Both the position numbers and the translations under genes were made by a program. 33,961 bases of DNA from Acetobacter sp. (GTDB lineage Bacteria; Pseudomonadota; Alphaproteobacteria; Acetobacterales; Acetobacteraceae): contig JAAYUA010000020.1 in NCBI GenBank assembly GCA_012517935.1, positions 1-33,961 on the forward strand, written 5' to 3'. The notes under the pieces are model-generated. The model saw nothing but the letters and a program-made list of their open reading frames with translations, was not told where the DNA came from and searched no databases. Positions 1 through 7,714 of this stretch are shown here, piece after piece (the first letter of the stretch is position 1; each line of letters opens with the position of its first letter).

Positions 1-40
1 AATATATTGATTTTCATCTGTCGTTTTGAGGAGTGCAACT

Positions 41-175
41 GTGAAGCGCACGTATCAACCGTCAAAGCTGGTCCGCAAGCGCCGTCACGGATTCCGTGCT
101 CGCATGGCGACTGTTGGTGGCCGTAAAGTTATTACTAACCGCCGTGCAAAGGGACGTAAGCGTCTCAGCGCCTGA
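41..175 (+). CDS. rpmH: 50S ribosomal protein L34
   Basis: A 44-residue, highly basic protein beginning MKRTYQPS and ending KGRKRLSA, which is the invariant L34 pattern ([32 protein letters not shown]). It is a structural protein of the large ribosomal subunit. The start is a GTG at 41, preceded by a strong GAGGAG Shine-Dalgarno at 28-33 with 7 nt spacing. It lies directly upstream of rnpA, the classic bacterial pairing. Only 40 bases upstream are present, so its promoter (and any neighbouring dnaA box or origin) cannot be judged. Identification is certain. Confidence 0.98.
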   Translation: MKRTYQPSKLVRKRRHGFRARMATVGGRKVITNRRAKGRKRLSA

Positions 176-217
176 GGTTTCTTTTTTATCCGGCGTATTT
201 CTCAATGCGTCGGATTT

Positions 218-265
218 CTGCGTGCTGATCGATTTTTCCTTATATTCGATAAAAAGCACGCTCAG
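218..265 (+). other. Structured intercistronic element between rpmH and rnpA
   Basis: A nested inverted repeat lies in the 107-nt rpmH-rnpA spacer: outer arms GCGTGCT (220-226) and AGCACGC (255-261), inner arms ATCGA (228-232) and TCGAT (246-250), with an AT-rich loop. A second weaker repeat, ATCCGGCG/CGTCGGAT with one mismatch, lies at 188-214. These could be mRNA processing, stability or partial-termination elements that set the ratio of the abundant L34 to the scarce RNase P protein. The fold is seen; the role is inferred. Confidence 0.4.
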
Positions 266-282
266 AAACACGGTGACGGACA

Positions 283-615
283 GTGCAGAAGCTTAAGAAG
301 CGTGCCCAGTTCCTGGAAATTGCTTCCAAAGGTCAGAAAGCACCGGTTCCGGGCCTTGTTTTGCAGGTTCTCCCTCGTGGTGACGGCAACGAGGGAAAAG
401 CCGGTTTCACTGTTACAAAAAAAGTTGGCAATGCTGTTGTGCGTAATCGCACACGTCGTCGCCTGAGAGCGGCTTTACGCGTTGTCGATGCTTCTGCGGA
501 TCTTTCCGGCCTTGAGCTGGTTCTGATCGGGCGGGACAAAACCAGATATCGTCCATTTTCCAGTCTGGTTGATGATCTGCGCAAAGCGTTGCGGAAGACC
601 GGACATCTTTCATGA
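283..615 (+). CDS. rnpA: Ribonuclease P protein component
   Basis: A 110-residue basic protein, the usual RnpA length. It begins with the family's F/L-x-K-R-A-x-F element ([12 protein letters not shown]) and carries the RNR signature region [17 protein letters not shown] at about residues 49-65, which contacts the RNase P RNA. It is the protein cofactor of RNase P, which matures the 5' ends of tRNAs. The start is GTG at 283. Its stop overlaps the ATG of yidD by 4 bp (ATGA at 612-615), implying translational coupling. The context rpmH-rnpA-yidD-yidC is the standard one. Confidence 0.96.
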   Translation: MQKLKKRAQFLEIASKGQKAPVPGLVLQVLPRGDGNEGKAGFTVTKKVGNAVVRNRTRRRLRAALRVVDASADLSGLELVLIGRDKTRYRPFSSLVDDLRKALRKTGHLS

Positions 616-911
616 ATGATTCGTGTGGTTGCGGGCAAAAGAAGCGGGCAGCTTCTCCCGGAGTCGCTGCGCTGTTGCTCATGCAGGTGATTCGGGTCTG
701 GCAATCATGTTTCAGCCCTTTTCTGGGCCATAACTGTCGTTTTCATCCATCATGTAGCGTGTATGGCCAGGAAGCGATCCGTGAGCATGGCGCATTACGT
801 GGATCAGGGCTTGCGTTGTGGCGCATATTGCGGTGCAACCCGTGGCACTCTGGGGGATATGATCCTGTGCCGGTCTGCCGTAAGGTGTCCGCCGCCGTTG
901 ATGATTCCTGA
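612..911 (+). CDS. yidD: Membrane protein insertion efficiency factor YidD
   Basis: A 99-residue protein with the YidD core: [28 protein letters not shown] and a late [12 protein letters not shown] motif, including the conserved cysteines of the family (C-x-FxPSCS-Y). YidD is a small, peripheral inner-membrane protein that helps insertion by YidC. It has an N-terminal Cys/Lys-rich extension (CGCGQKKR) before the amphipathic helix. It overlaps rnpA by 4 bp and precedes yidC by about 30 bp, so the four genes look like one transcript. Confidence 0.95.
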   Translation: MNDSCGCGQKKRAASPGVAALLLMQVIRVWQSCFSPFLGHNCRFHPSCSVYGQEAIREHGALRGSGLALWRILRCNPWHSGGYDPVPVCRKVSAAVDDS

Positions 912-941
912 TAAAAATTGAAAGGCCATCTGGTCCCGGGC

Positions 942-2696
942 ATGGATACGAAGCGTTTGATTCTGGCGACCGTGGTTTCGGCGCTTGTTCTGGTCGGTTT
1001 TGACTACTTCATGCCGCAAAAGTCGCCGGATTCCCCTGCGCCGGTTGCGGCTGTTGCTGACAGTAGTCACCAAAATTCCGGTTCTGTTGCAACGACTGCC
1101 ACGGAGAGTGGTCAGGACGCTGTATCCCAGCCCGATGTCAGGCTGCCTGTAGATGCGAAGGACGTGCAGGGCTCCATCAATCTTCATGGCGCTTTGCTGG
1201 ATGATCTGGTCCTGAAGCAGTACCATGAGACTGTGGCGAAGGGCAGCCCGCTTGTGCGCGTCCTTGCGCCTGCAGGGCAGCCACAGTCGACCCGTGTGGA
1301 GCTGGGCTGGCTGAGTTCTGATTCTTCTGTCCGGGTTCCTGATAGTCACACATTGTGGACGGCCGATGGGGAGCGTTTGCTCTCCGGCCATCCGGTTACG
1401 CTCTCATGGAATAACGGGAACGGTCTGACGTTCCGTATCCGCATTTCGATCGATGATGATTATATGTTCACGGTTGCCCGGAGTGTCGTGAACGAGACGG
1501 GCTCCGCTGTGCAATTGACGCCATATTCCCGCGTTCTTCGTGGTTACACACCGGAAGAAACGGGTGGGATGTTGGTTCATGAGGGGCCGATCTCCGTCAT
1601 TGACGGCCGCATGACCGAAGATTCCTACAAATCCTTGCGCAAAGGATCCTTGCCACCAACGGATGTGTCATGGAGCCGCCCGGGTGTTGGCGGATGGAAT
1701 GGCATCACGGATAAATATTGGCTGACTGCGGTGATTCCGGACCAGAAAGAGCCGATTATTGGCACTTATGGTTATGACGCCGCAGACGGAACCTATCGTG
1801 CTGGCTTCATTGGTCAGTCTCCGGTCACGGTTGCCGCCGGTGGCACGACCGAAGTGGTTTCGCACGTCTTTTCCGGCGCAAAGGAAGTGAAGCTTCTGGA
1901 ATATTACCAGAAAGAGCTCAACATTCCGGATTTCTGGAAGGCTGTTGATTTCGGTTGGTTTGCTTTTCTGACACGCCCGGTTTTCTATGTTCTTGACTGG
2001 CTGAATACTCATCTGGGTAATTTTGGTCTGGCACTTCTGACATTCACTCTGATCGTCAAGATCGCGTTTTTCCCGCTGGCGACAAAAAGCTTCAAGTCTG
2101 CGGCGGCAATGCGTGATCTTCAGCCGAAGATTCAGGCGATCAAGGAGCGTCACAAGGATGATCCGATGGCGACGAACGCTGCCGTTATGCAGCTTTATCG
2201 TGAATCCGGTGTTAGCCCAGCCAGCGGATGTCTGCCACTGCTGATACAGGCGCCTGTTTTCTTTTGTCTTTACAAAGTTCTGTATGTCACCATCGAAATG
2301 CGTCAGGCGCCATTCTTTGGATGGATTCATGATCTTTCCGTTCCGGATCCGCTGAATATTTTCAATCTGTTCGGATTGCTTCCGTTCGATCCGACTGCAA
2401 TTTCTCCGATGCTTCTGCTTGGTGTGTGGCCGATCCTTTATGGTCTGACCATGTATCTGATGCAGAAGGTGAATCCTGCGACGCTGGATCCGGCTCAGAA
2501 ACGTATCTTCGGGATGATGCCATTCCTGTTTACGTTCTTCATGGCACGTCAGCCTGTTGGTCTGGTGATCTATTACTGCTGGAACAATCTTCTGACGATT
2601 GGGCAGCAGATGATGATCAAGCGCAAGCATGACGCCACTTCAACCCCGGGAATGACGATCATTCCGCCAAAGGCAAAGCCTGGAAAAGGCAAGTAA
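942..2696 (+). CDS. yidC: Membrane protein insertase YidC
   Basis: A 584-residue inner-membrane insertase/chaperone acting alone or with SecYEG. The start is placed at ATG 942 because MDTKRLIL matches the family's MDxKRxIL N-terminal anchor; an in-frame TTG at 918 would add eight unlikely residues. Order: N-terminal membrane anchor (about residues 5-24), linker rich in A/S/P, large periplasmic beta domain (about 45-330), then the conserved five-helix core with the amphipathic EH1 region, FPLATKSFKSAAAM, and the cytoplasmic hairpin ending in SGVSPASGCLPLLIQAPVFF. The tail is basic. engB follows after only 4 nt. Confidence 0.97.
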   Translation: MDTKRLILATVVSALVLVGFDYFMPQKSPDSPAPVAAVADSSHQNSGSVATTATESGQDAVSQPDVRLPVDAKDVQGSINLHGALLDDLVLKQYHETVAKGSPLVRVLAPAGQPQSTRVELGWLSSDSSVRVPDSHTLWTADGERLLSGHPVTLSWNNGNGLTFRIRISIDDDYMFTVARSVVNETGSAVQLTPYSRVLRGYTPEETGGMLVHEGPISVIDGRMTEDSYKSLRKGSLPPTDVSWSRPGVGGWNGITDKYWLTAVIPDQKEPIIGTYGYDAADGTYRAGFIGQSPVTVAAGGTTEVVSHVFSGAKEVKLLEYYQKELNIPDFWKAVDFGWFAFLTRPVFYVLDWLNTHLGNFGLALLTFTLIVKIAFFPLATKSFKSAAAMRDLQPKIQAIKERHKDDPMATNAAVMQLYRESGVSPASGCLPLLIQAPVFFCLYKVLYVTIEMRQAPFFGWIHDLSVPDPLNIFNLFGLLPFDPTAISPMLLLGVWPILYGLTMYLMQKVNPATLDPAQKRIFGMMPFLFTFFMARQPVGLVIYYCWNNLLTIGQQMMIKRKHDATSTPGMTIIPPKAKPGKGK

Positions 2697-2700
2697 GTTT

Positions 2701-3375
2701 ATGACCGACTCAGAGCAGCAGAATATTGGTGGGGCCCCGGAGTTTTCCGAAGCTCAGTATGAGCGTGGGCGCCTCCTGTTTGCTGGAGAATGTGATTTTA
2801 TTTTCGGCGCACAGCAGACCGGGCAGTTGCCGCCTCCGGAATTTCCTGAAGTGGCCTTTGCCGGTCGTTCTAATGTTGGGAAATCCAGTCTGGTGAATGC
2901 ACTCACCGGACGGAAGACGCTTGCGCGCGCATCGTCGGAGCCGGGACGCACGAAGCAGTTGAATTTCTTCAATCTGCGTAATGAACTTCTGCTGGTCGAT
3001 ATGCCGGGTTATGGCTTTGCCAAGGCATCGAAATCAGTCAAGGAAGACTGGCAGGAGATGATGTTCGATTATCTCCGGGGACGTCCTGTTCTGCAGCGCG
3101 TGATGCTGCTGCTCGATGCGCGTATCGAGATGAAGGCCACTGACCGGGAAGTCATGGATCTTCTTGATCGTGCAGCGGTTGGATTCCAGATCATTCTGAC
3201 CAAATGCGATTCAATCGGGCCACAGCGTCTGGCTGAGAAAATCCGTGTGACAGATATTGAGGCCCGTCGCCATCCGGCAGCTCATCCGTATATTATCGCA
3301 ACGAGCAGCGAGAGCGGATTGGGCATTCCGGAGCTTCGTGCTGAGCTTGCGTCACTGAAAGATCGTCGTAGCTGA
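2701..3375 (+). CDS. engB: Ribosome biogenesis GTP-binding protein EngB/YihA
   Basis: A 224-residue TRAFAC-class GTPase. Visible motifs are G1 GRSNVGKSS (about residues 57-65), switch-I threonine in GRTKQLNFF, G3 DMPGYGFA and G4 TKCD, matching the EngB/YihA family. EngB is needed for late large-subunit ribosome assembly. It has a 25-30 residue N-terminal extension compared with the shortest family members. It starts 4 nt after the yidC stop, so it is probably co-transcribed and translationally coupled. A 51-nt spacer separates it from argB. Confidence 0.95.
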   Translation: MTDSEQQNIGGAPEFSEAQYERGRLLFAGECDFIFGAQQTGQLPPPEFPEVAFAGRSNVGKSSLVNALTGRKTLARASSEPGRTKQLNFFNLRNELLLVDMPGYGFAKASKSVKEDWQEMMFDYLRGRPVLQRVMLLLDARIEMKATDREVMDLLDRAAVGFQIILTKCDSIGPQRLAEKIRVTDIEARRHPAAHPYIIATSSESGLGIPELRAELASLKDRRS

Positions 3376-3426
3376 TACGTCAGTTGGTTTTTTAGACCAT
3401 CATGCGGTTAGGGAAGTGTTTTTCAC

Positions 3427-4359
3427 ATGTCGGACCATCTCCTTTCGAATGAAGATGCTGTGAAGCAGGCAGCGACGCTTGCAAGTGCATTACCTTATCT
3501 GCGTCGTTATGCAGGTGACACGATTGTCGTGAAATATGGCGGACACGCCATGGGCGATATAGCCTTGTCAGAGGGGTTTGGACGCGACATTGGTTTGCTC
3601 AAGCTCGTCGGCATTAACCCGATCGTGGTTCATGGTGGCGGCCCACAGATTAACCGCATGCTTGATCGTCTCCAGATCAAATCGACCTTTATTGATGGTT
3701 TGCGCGTGACCGATGCGTCAGCGATCAATGTGATCGAGATGGTGCTGTGCGGCAGTGTGAACAAGGAAGTCGCCAGTCTGATCAACCGCGCTGGAAGTTT
3801 GGCTGTCGGCATATCCGGTAAGGATGGCGGTCTTCTGGTCGCGAAAAAAGTTCGTCGTGTCGTGCGGAATCAGGAAACCCGACAGGACGAGGTTATTGAT
3901 CTGGGATTTGTTGGTGAGCCTTCGCGGGTTGATCCGCAGGTACTGTATGCTTTGTCTGGCTCGGGGTTGATCCCGGTGATTGCTCCGATTGGCGCGGACG
4001 AAGATGGACAGACATATAATATCAACGCGGATACTGCCGCTGGTGCTATTGCAGGGGCGGTGCAGGCGACACGTCTTCTGATGCTCACCGATGTTCGGGG
4101 TGTTCTGGATCGTGATGGTAATCTGATTCCGGAACTGACGGCAGCAGATGCGCGTCGGATGATCGAGGATGGAACGATTTCCGGCGGAATGATTCCAAAG
4201 GTTGAGACATGCCTCGCCGCCGTGAAGGCAGGGGCGCGCGCGGCTGTGATTGTCGATGGTAGAGTGCCGCACGCATGTTTGCTTGAATTATTTACCACGC
4301 GAGGATCTGGAACGATTATCCGTGGTGAAAATCAGGATATTTACGCTGCGGAGATGTGA
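3427..4359 (+). CDS. argB: Acetylglutamate kinase
   Basis: A 310-residue amino-acid kinase that phosphorylates N-acetyl-L-glutamate with ATP in arginine synthesis. Motifs: VKYGGHAM (ATP-binding Lys, about residue 35), HGGGPQINRML (substrate loop) and the DxRGVLD and GGMIPKVE segments near the C terminus. The N-terminal helix before the kinase core is of the type found in arginine-inhibited hexameric enzymes, so feedback inhibition by arginine is plausible (inference). A purine-rich AGGGA lies about 12 nt before the ATG. Its last 19 bases overlap the 3' end of the convergent gene at 4341-5288. Confidence 0.96.
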   Translation: MSDHLLSNEDAVKQAATLASALPYLRRYAGDTIVVKYGGHAMGDIALSEGFGRDIGLLKLVGINPIVVHGGGPQINRMLDRLQIKSTFIDGLRVTDASAINVIEMVLCGSVNKEVASLINRAGSLAVGISGKDGGLLVAKKVRRVVRNQETRQDEVIDLGFVGEPSRVDPQVLYALSGSGLIPVIAPIGADEDGQTYNINADTAAGAIAGAVQATRLLMLTDVRGVLDRDGNLIPELTAADARRMIEDGTISGGMIPKVETCLAAVKAGARAAVIVDGRVPHACLLELFTTRGSGTIIRGENQDIYAAEM

Positions 4360-5288
4360 TCGGGGTGTTTGAGATACTCAATCTGCCAGTTCATTTCTGT
4401 CGGATTGAGTGTGTAGCTGTTGTCATCGCGAGGGTAGATGACCTGAGCGGGAGGAACAAGCGCGACATGTAACTGGAGCGCTGTTGCTACACTGGCTGAG
4501 AAGCCGGCTTTCCAGGCAAGGCTGATCAGTCCGCGAGTATTTTTTTCCAGGAAGACATCTTCAATGATTTTTTTATTGAAGCCGGTTGCCTGAGATAATT
4601 GCCTGACGATTTCATCGAAATTTCCATCGTGTAAAGCCTGGCGAAACATTCTTTCTCCGTCCTGTTCCTTGTCCGGATGAGAAAGTTGTTTGTTTTTCCT
4701 GGATGCATTCAACGATAAAGGGCGTCTGATCTCGAAAACCGTCTTTATTGTATTGTTTTTGAAAGATGGAGTGAGAATTCTCGATATAGTCTCGTAAACA
4801 ACTGCGTCGCATATGCTGGAAAATTGGGTAGATGGGGCGGGCTGCGAAACAGAGCCGGTTTCTTTAATGTCTGCATGAAACTCTGTTTCACCATTAGCAG
4901 TAACGAAAACAGAGACAGAAACGTTTCTTGTGGCTTTTTCTATGAGATCAATAAAAGTGATGTCATCAATTTTCTGGAGTGTCCGAAGGGTCATTTTTGG
5001 TAACTCCGAAGAGAAAACCACAGCAGACAGCTTTTCCGAATGATGAGTGATGCTTTTTTTTTCTACAGCTGCACTCCATGATTGCTTGAGATTTTCCTGG
5101 ATAGATTTTTGTATGGAATTTTGAATATCCCTGATATTCCCTGTTGTTGTAAATTTTTCAATTCGCAGTTCCAGGAGAAGGTCAGCGTCCGGAGGGGATG
5201 CATTTCCCGATATTGTCCCAGGAGTGTTTCCTGAGAGCGAGTGCGTAGGCAAGATCTGGAAATGTCTTGGATCATCTAAAGGTTTCAT
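4341..5288 (-). CDS. Hypothetical protein, DUF2336-like C terminus
   Basis: A 315-residue soluble protein with no signal peptide or membrane segment. The N-terminal two thirds is Ser/Thr/Ile-rich and not recognised. The segment at about residues 215-280 (FRQALHDGNFDEIVRQLSQ, then LISLAWKAGFSASVATALQ) resembles the helical C-terminal part of alphaproteobacterial DUF2336 proteins; this is recognition by eye and uncertain. Its ATG overlaps the stop of the upstream GGDEF-like gene by 4 bp (ATGA at 5285-5288), so the two are translationally coupled and probably act together. Its 3' end overlaps argB, transcribed from the other strand, by 19 bp. Lower GC and A/T-rich codons set it slightly apart from the housekeeping neighbours. 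Confidence 0.75.
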   Translation of the reverse strand: MKPLDDPRHFQILPTHSLSGNTPGTISGNASPPDADLLLELRIEKFTTTGNIRDIQNSIQKSIQENLKQSWSAAVEKKSITHHSEKLSAVVFSSELPKMTLRTLQKIDDITFIDLIEKATRNVSVSVFVTANGETEFHADIKETGSVSQPAPSTQFSSICDAVVYETISRILTPSFKNNTIKTVFEIRRPLSLNASRKNKQLSHPDKEQDGERMFRQALHDGNFDEIVRQLSQATGFNKKIIEDVFLEKNTRGLISLAWKAGFSASVATALQLHVALVPPAQVIYPRDDNSYTLNPTEMNWQIEYLKHPDHISAA

Positions 5289-6727
5289 GTGTCAGACTCA
5301 TCCTGTGATGTGTGCCAGCGTTCTCCCCCTGCAAGTTTGACTTTTCGCAAGGCGATGCTGGCGCGTTCAACAAGTGTTTCCGCGGTTTCCGTGGAATTTC
5401 GATGGCGACTGGCGATACCGACGGACAAACTGATTCTGCAGGGCTCACCCGGATGTAGGGTGATGCCATTTTTGCAGAAATCTTCGGCCCTCTCAGCGGC
5501 GACGAACTGATCTCCTCCGTCCATCCAAAGAGCAAAAATGTCTCCACCCAACCTCCCGGCGAGGTCGGTCGGACGTATTGAGTCACGAAGTTTGTCGCTG
5601 ATCTGCCGGAGAAGTTCATCTCCGGTTTCCAGTCCATAGCGCGTGTTGATTTCTGAAAAATTATTGATACCGATGAGAAGGATCGTGCTTGGAAGACCTT
5701 CATGATCCAGTCGTGGAAGACGTCTCTGAATTTCGGAGAGAAAGCTCTCCCGATTGAGCAGACCTGTCAGGAGATCACAGCGAGAACTACGAATAATGGC
5801 CTCCCGCAGATGTTCTGTTTCAATCGCGGCAGCGAATACGCAGAGACACATATCCACTAGGAATGAGTCGTTTCTGTTCCAGACATTTCCAGGGTCCCTC
5901 CAGAGAGCGATCATGACCGGCGGAGCATAACGAACGCTGCTACTGCACAGAATCATGTCCTGCGCGCTATCGCGTGACAGAATTGCTTCCTGAAGCGTCT
6001 GCGTATTTTGCAATTTCAGAAGTTCGTATCGTGCCTTGTCGCAATCTTCCTTGGATGAGCCAGGAAGAGTATGTGCCAGCGAAGCGACATCGGAAGTTTC
6101 ATCGCGGCTTTCAGGAGGCGGACAGGAGAGCAGTAATCCTCCTGTTGCCCCTATGGAGGCTGCCAGTTCCTCCAAAGCTTCTGATATGGCGGACGAGGTG
6201 TGTGAACGTTTCCGCAGAATGGTTGTGATGCGATGGATGATGTCCGTTTGAAACCCGCGAACAGCCCTATTGTTGGAGGATAGTGTTTCCTCGGTAATAT
6301 CGATGGCCAGACCTCGCGTTCCTTTCGGAACCCCGGAAGGGGAGTAGAGGACGGTGCCATAGAACTGGAAACAATAATCGGAATACCCGGGGAACCGCAG
6401 CCAGCACCGTAGGCCGCGCGAGGTATCATTCAGATGAAAAGGATTGGTGCCCGGCGTGTCGTTGCAGTGCAGCAATATGCTGCTGTGCTGTCCGAGGAGG
6501 CTGTTCTGCTCCTGTTTCGGCAGAAAACGACTTTCAAAAAAAGTGAAATATCCGGAGGAATCCGTTTCGAACAGAATGTCGCCCGTGAGTTCAGCCAGGC
6601 TCTTCCAGCGTCGACGGCTGGCGAACAGCGATGCCGTCAACTCTGACGTCTGATCGCCAGAGAGGGCTGAGGGGTGTGGAGAGACATCATTGTGTCCGGG
6701 AGCGTGTACCTTCATGACAGGAGACAC
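5285..6727 (-). CDS. PAS and degenerate GGDEF domain protein
   Basis: A 480-residue cytoplasmic signalling protein. The order is a PAS-like domain (about 40-145, WKSLAELTGDILFETDSSG), a GAF-like region (about 165-300) and a GGDEF domain (about 310-475). The GGDEF domain keeps the DLLTGLLNR entry motif and a perfectly placed I-site RPTD (385-388). The active site is altered: the metal-binding D-x-D of the beta strand reads G353-I-N355 and the signature reads GGDIF (394-398). By comparison with PleD, these changes should remove diguanylate cyclase activity while leaving the c-di-GMP inhibitory site, so a receptor role is likely (inference). The GTG at 6727 is used; ATG at 6715 is an alternative, and neither has a clear ribosome site. 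It is divergent from dapD. Confidence 0.85.
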   Translation of the reverse strand: MSPVMKVHAPGHNDVSPHPSALSGDQTSELTASLFASRRRWKSLAELTGDILFETDSSGYFTFFESRFLPKQEQNSLLGQHSSILLHCNDTPGTNPFHLNDTSRGLRCWLRFPGYSDYCFQFYGTVLYSPSGVPKGTRGLAIDITEETLSSNNRAVRGFQTDIIHRITTILRKRSHTSSAISEALEELAASIGATGGLLLSCPPPESRDETSDVASLAHTLPGSSKEDCDKARYELLKLQNTQTLQEAILSRDSAQDMILCSSSVRYAPPVMIALWRDPGNVWNRNDSFLVDMCLCVFAAAIETEHLREAIIRSSRCDLLTGLLNRESFLSEIQRRLPRLDHEGLPSTILLIGINNFSEINTRYGLETGDELLRQISDKLRDSIRPTDLAGRLGGDIFALWMDGGDQFVAAERAEDFCKNGITLHPGEPCRISLSVGIASRHRNSTETAETLVERASIALRKVKLAGGERWHTSQDESDT

Positions 6728-6763
6728 TCTGCGGAGATAATATTTGCGAAATTATTAACGGCC

Positions 6764-6788
6764 GCCGATATCGGCCTTTGCGTTGACA
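6764..6788 (+). promoter_or_regulatory. Palindrome beside a -35-like box upstream of dapD
   Basis: A 12-bp perfect palindrome GCCGATATCGGC (6764-6775) is followed 7 bp later by TTGACA (6783-6788), a consensus -35. A 17-nt spacer leads to CATGGT (6806-6811), a poor -10. The block lies in the 131-bp divergent spacer between the GGDEF-like gene and dapD, so a factor bound there could act on either gene. The sequence elements are seen; the function is inferred. Confidence 0.4.
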
Positions 6789-6858
6789 TAATTTGGTCGT
6801 GCCCGCATGGTCCGGCATCAATTTGTAGCCACCAGAACTGTGTGATCCGGGAAAAAAA

Positions 6859-7704
6859 ATGACTGATCTTTCGCTCCAACATCGAATCGACGAACTCTGG
6901 GAAAATCGGTCTCAGATTTCAGCCGAAACGACGGGAGAAGCTCGCGCGGCTGTGCTTGAGGCATTGGATGCTCTCGATTGCGGTCGTGTCCGCGTGGCGG
7001 AAGTTCTCGATGGGCAGAAGGTAGTCAATGAATGGCTGAAGAAAGCCGTTCTCCTGTCATTCCGGATGTTCGAGAATCAGGTGATCGAAGGTGGCTGCGC
7101 CGGAGTTCCGGCTTATGACAAGGTTCCGCTTAAATTCGATGGTTGGGACAAGGCACGCTTTGCCGAAGCTGGTTTCCGAGCAGTTCCCGGAGCCGTTGTC
7201 CGACGTTCAGCCTATATTGCGCCGGGCGTGGTGCTGATGCCGTCCTTCGTGAATGTCGGGGCTTATGTCGACAGCGGCACCATGATTGACACATGGGCAA
7301 CCGTCGGCAGCTGCGCTCAGATCGGCAAAAACTGCCATATCAGCGGCGGTGCCGGGATCGGAGGGGTTCTGGAGCCACTGCAAGCTTCTCCTGTCATTAT
7401 CGGCGACGGCTGCTTTATCGGTGCGCGTTCCGAAGTGGCTGAAGGTGTCGTGGTTGAACGCGGGTCCGTGCTTTCAATGGGCGTTTATCTTGGCGCATCC
7501 ACCAAGATCGTGGACCGTGCGACAGGCGAGATATTCATGGGGCGTGTTCCCGAATATTCCGTCGTGGTCCCCGGAACGCTGCCGGGTTCCCGTCCTGCCC
7601 CGGCAGGGCAGCCCGACCCCGCCCTTTATTGTGCGGTTATCGTGAAGCGTGTTGACGAACGCACGCGCTCCAAGACTTCCATCAACGAATTGCTGAGAGA
7701 CTGA
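6859..7704 (+). CDS. dapD: 2,3,4,5-tetrahydropyridine-2,6-dicarboxylate N-succinyltransferase
   Basis: A 281-residue left-handed beta-helix acyltransferase that transfers succinyl from succinyl-CoA to tetrahydrodipicolinate in the lysine/meso-diaminopimelate pathway. It shows the DapD N-terminal helical domain (about 1-100, including ESxVIEGG-like FENQVIEGG and the KVPLKFDGW segment), then hexapeptide repeats ([50 protein letters not shown]). Length is that of the family. dapE follows after 10 nt, so two sequential pathway steps are co-transcribed. The region before the ATG is a short A-run without a good Shine-Dalgarno. Confidence 0.97.
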   Translation: MTDLSLQHRIDELWENRSQISAETTGEARAAVLEALDALDCGRVRVAEVLDGQKVVNEWLKKAVLLSFRMFENQVIEGGCAGVPAYDKVPLKFDGWDKARFAEAGFRAVPGAVVRRSAYIAPGVVLMPSFVNVGAYVDSGTMIDTWATVGSCAQIGKNCHISGGAGIGGVLEPLQASPVIIGDGCFIGARSEVAEGVVVERGSVLSMGVYLGASTKIVDRATGEIFMGRVPEYSVVVPGTLPGSRPAPAGQPDPALYCAVIVKRVDERTRSKTSINELLRD

Positions 7705-7714
7705 GCTGGCCGAT

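Noticed and set aside
1668-2630. 320-codon open frame antisense to yidC
   Set aside because: Shadow of the YidC core; composition is that of a reversed coding strand.
2649-2665. GGAATGA-CGA-TCATTCC inverted repeat near the end of yidC
   Set aside because: It lies inside coding sequence, has no T-run and engB follows immediately, so a terminator is unlikely.
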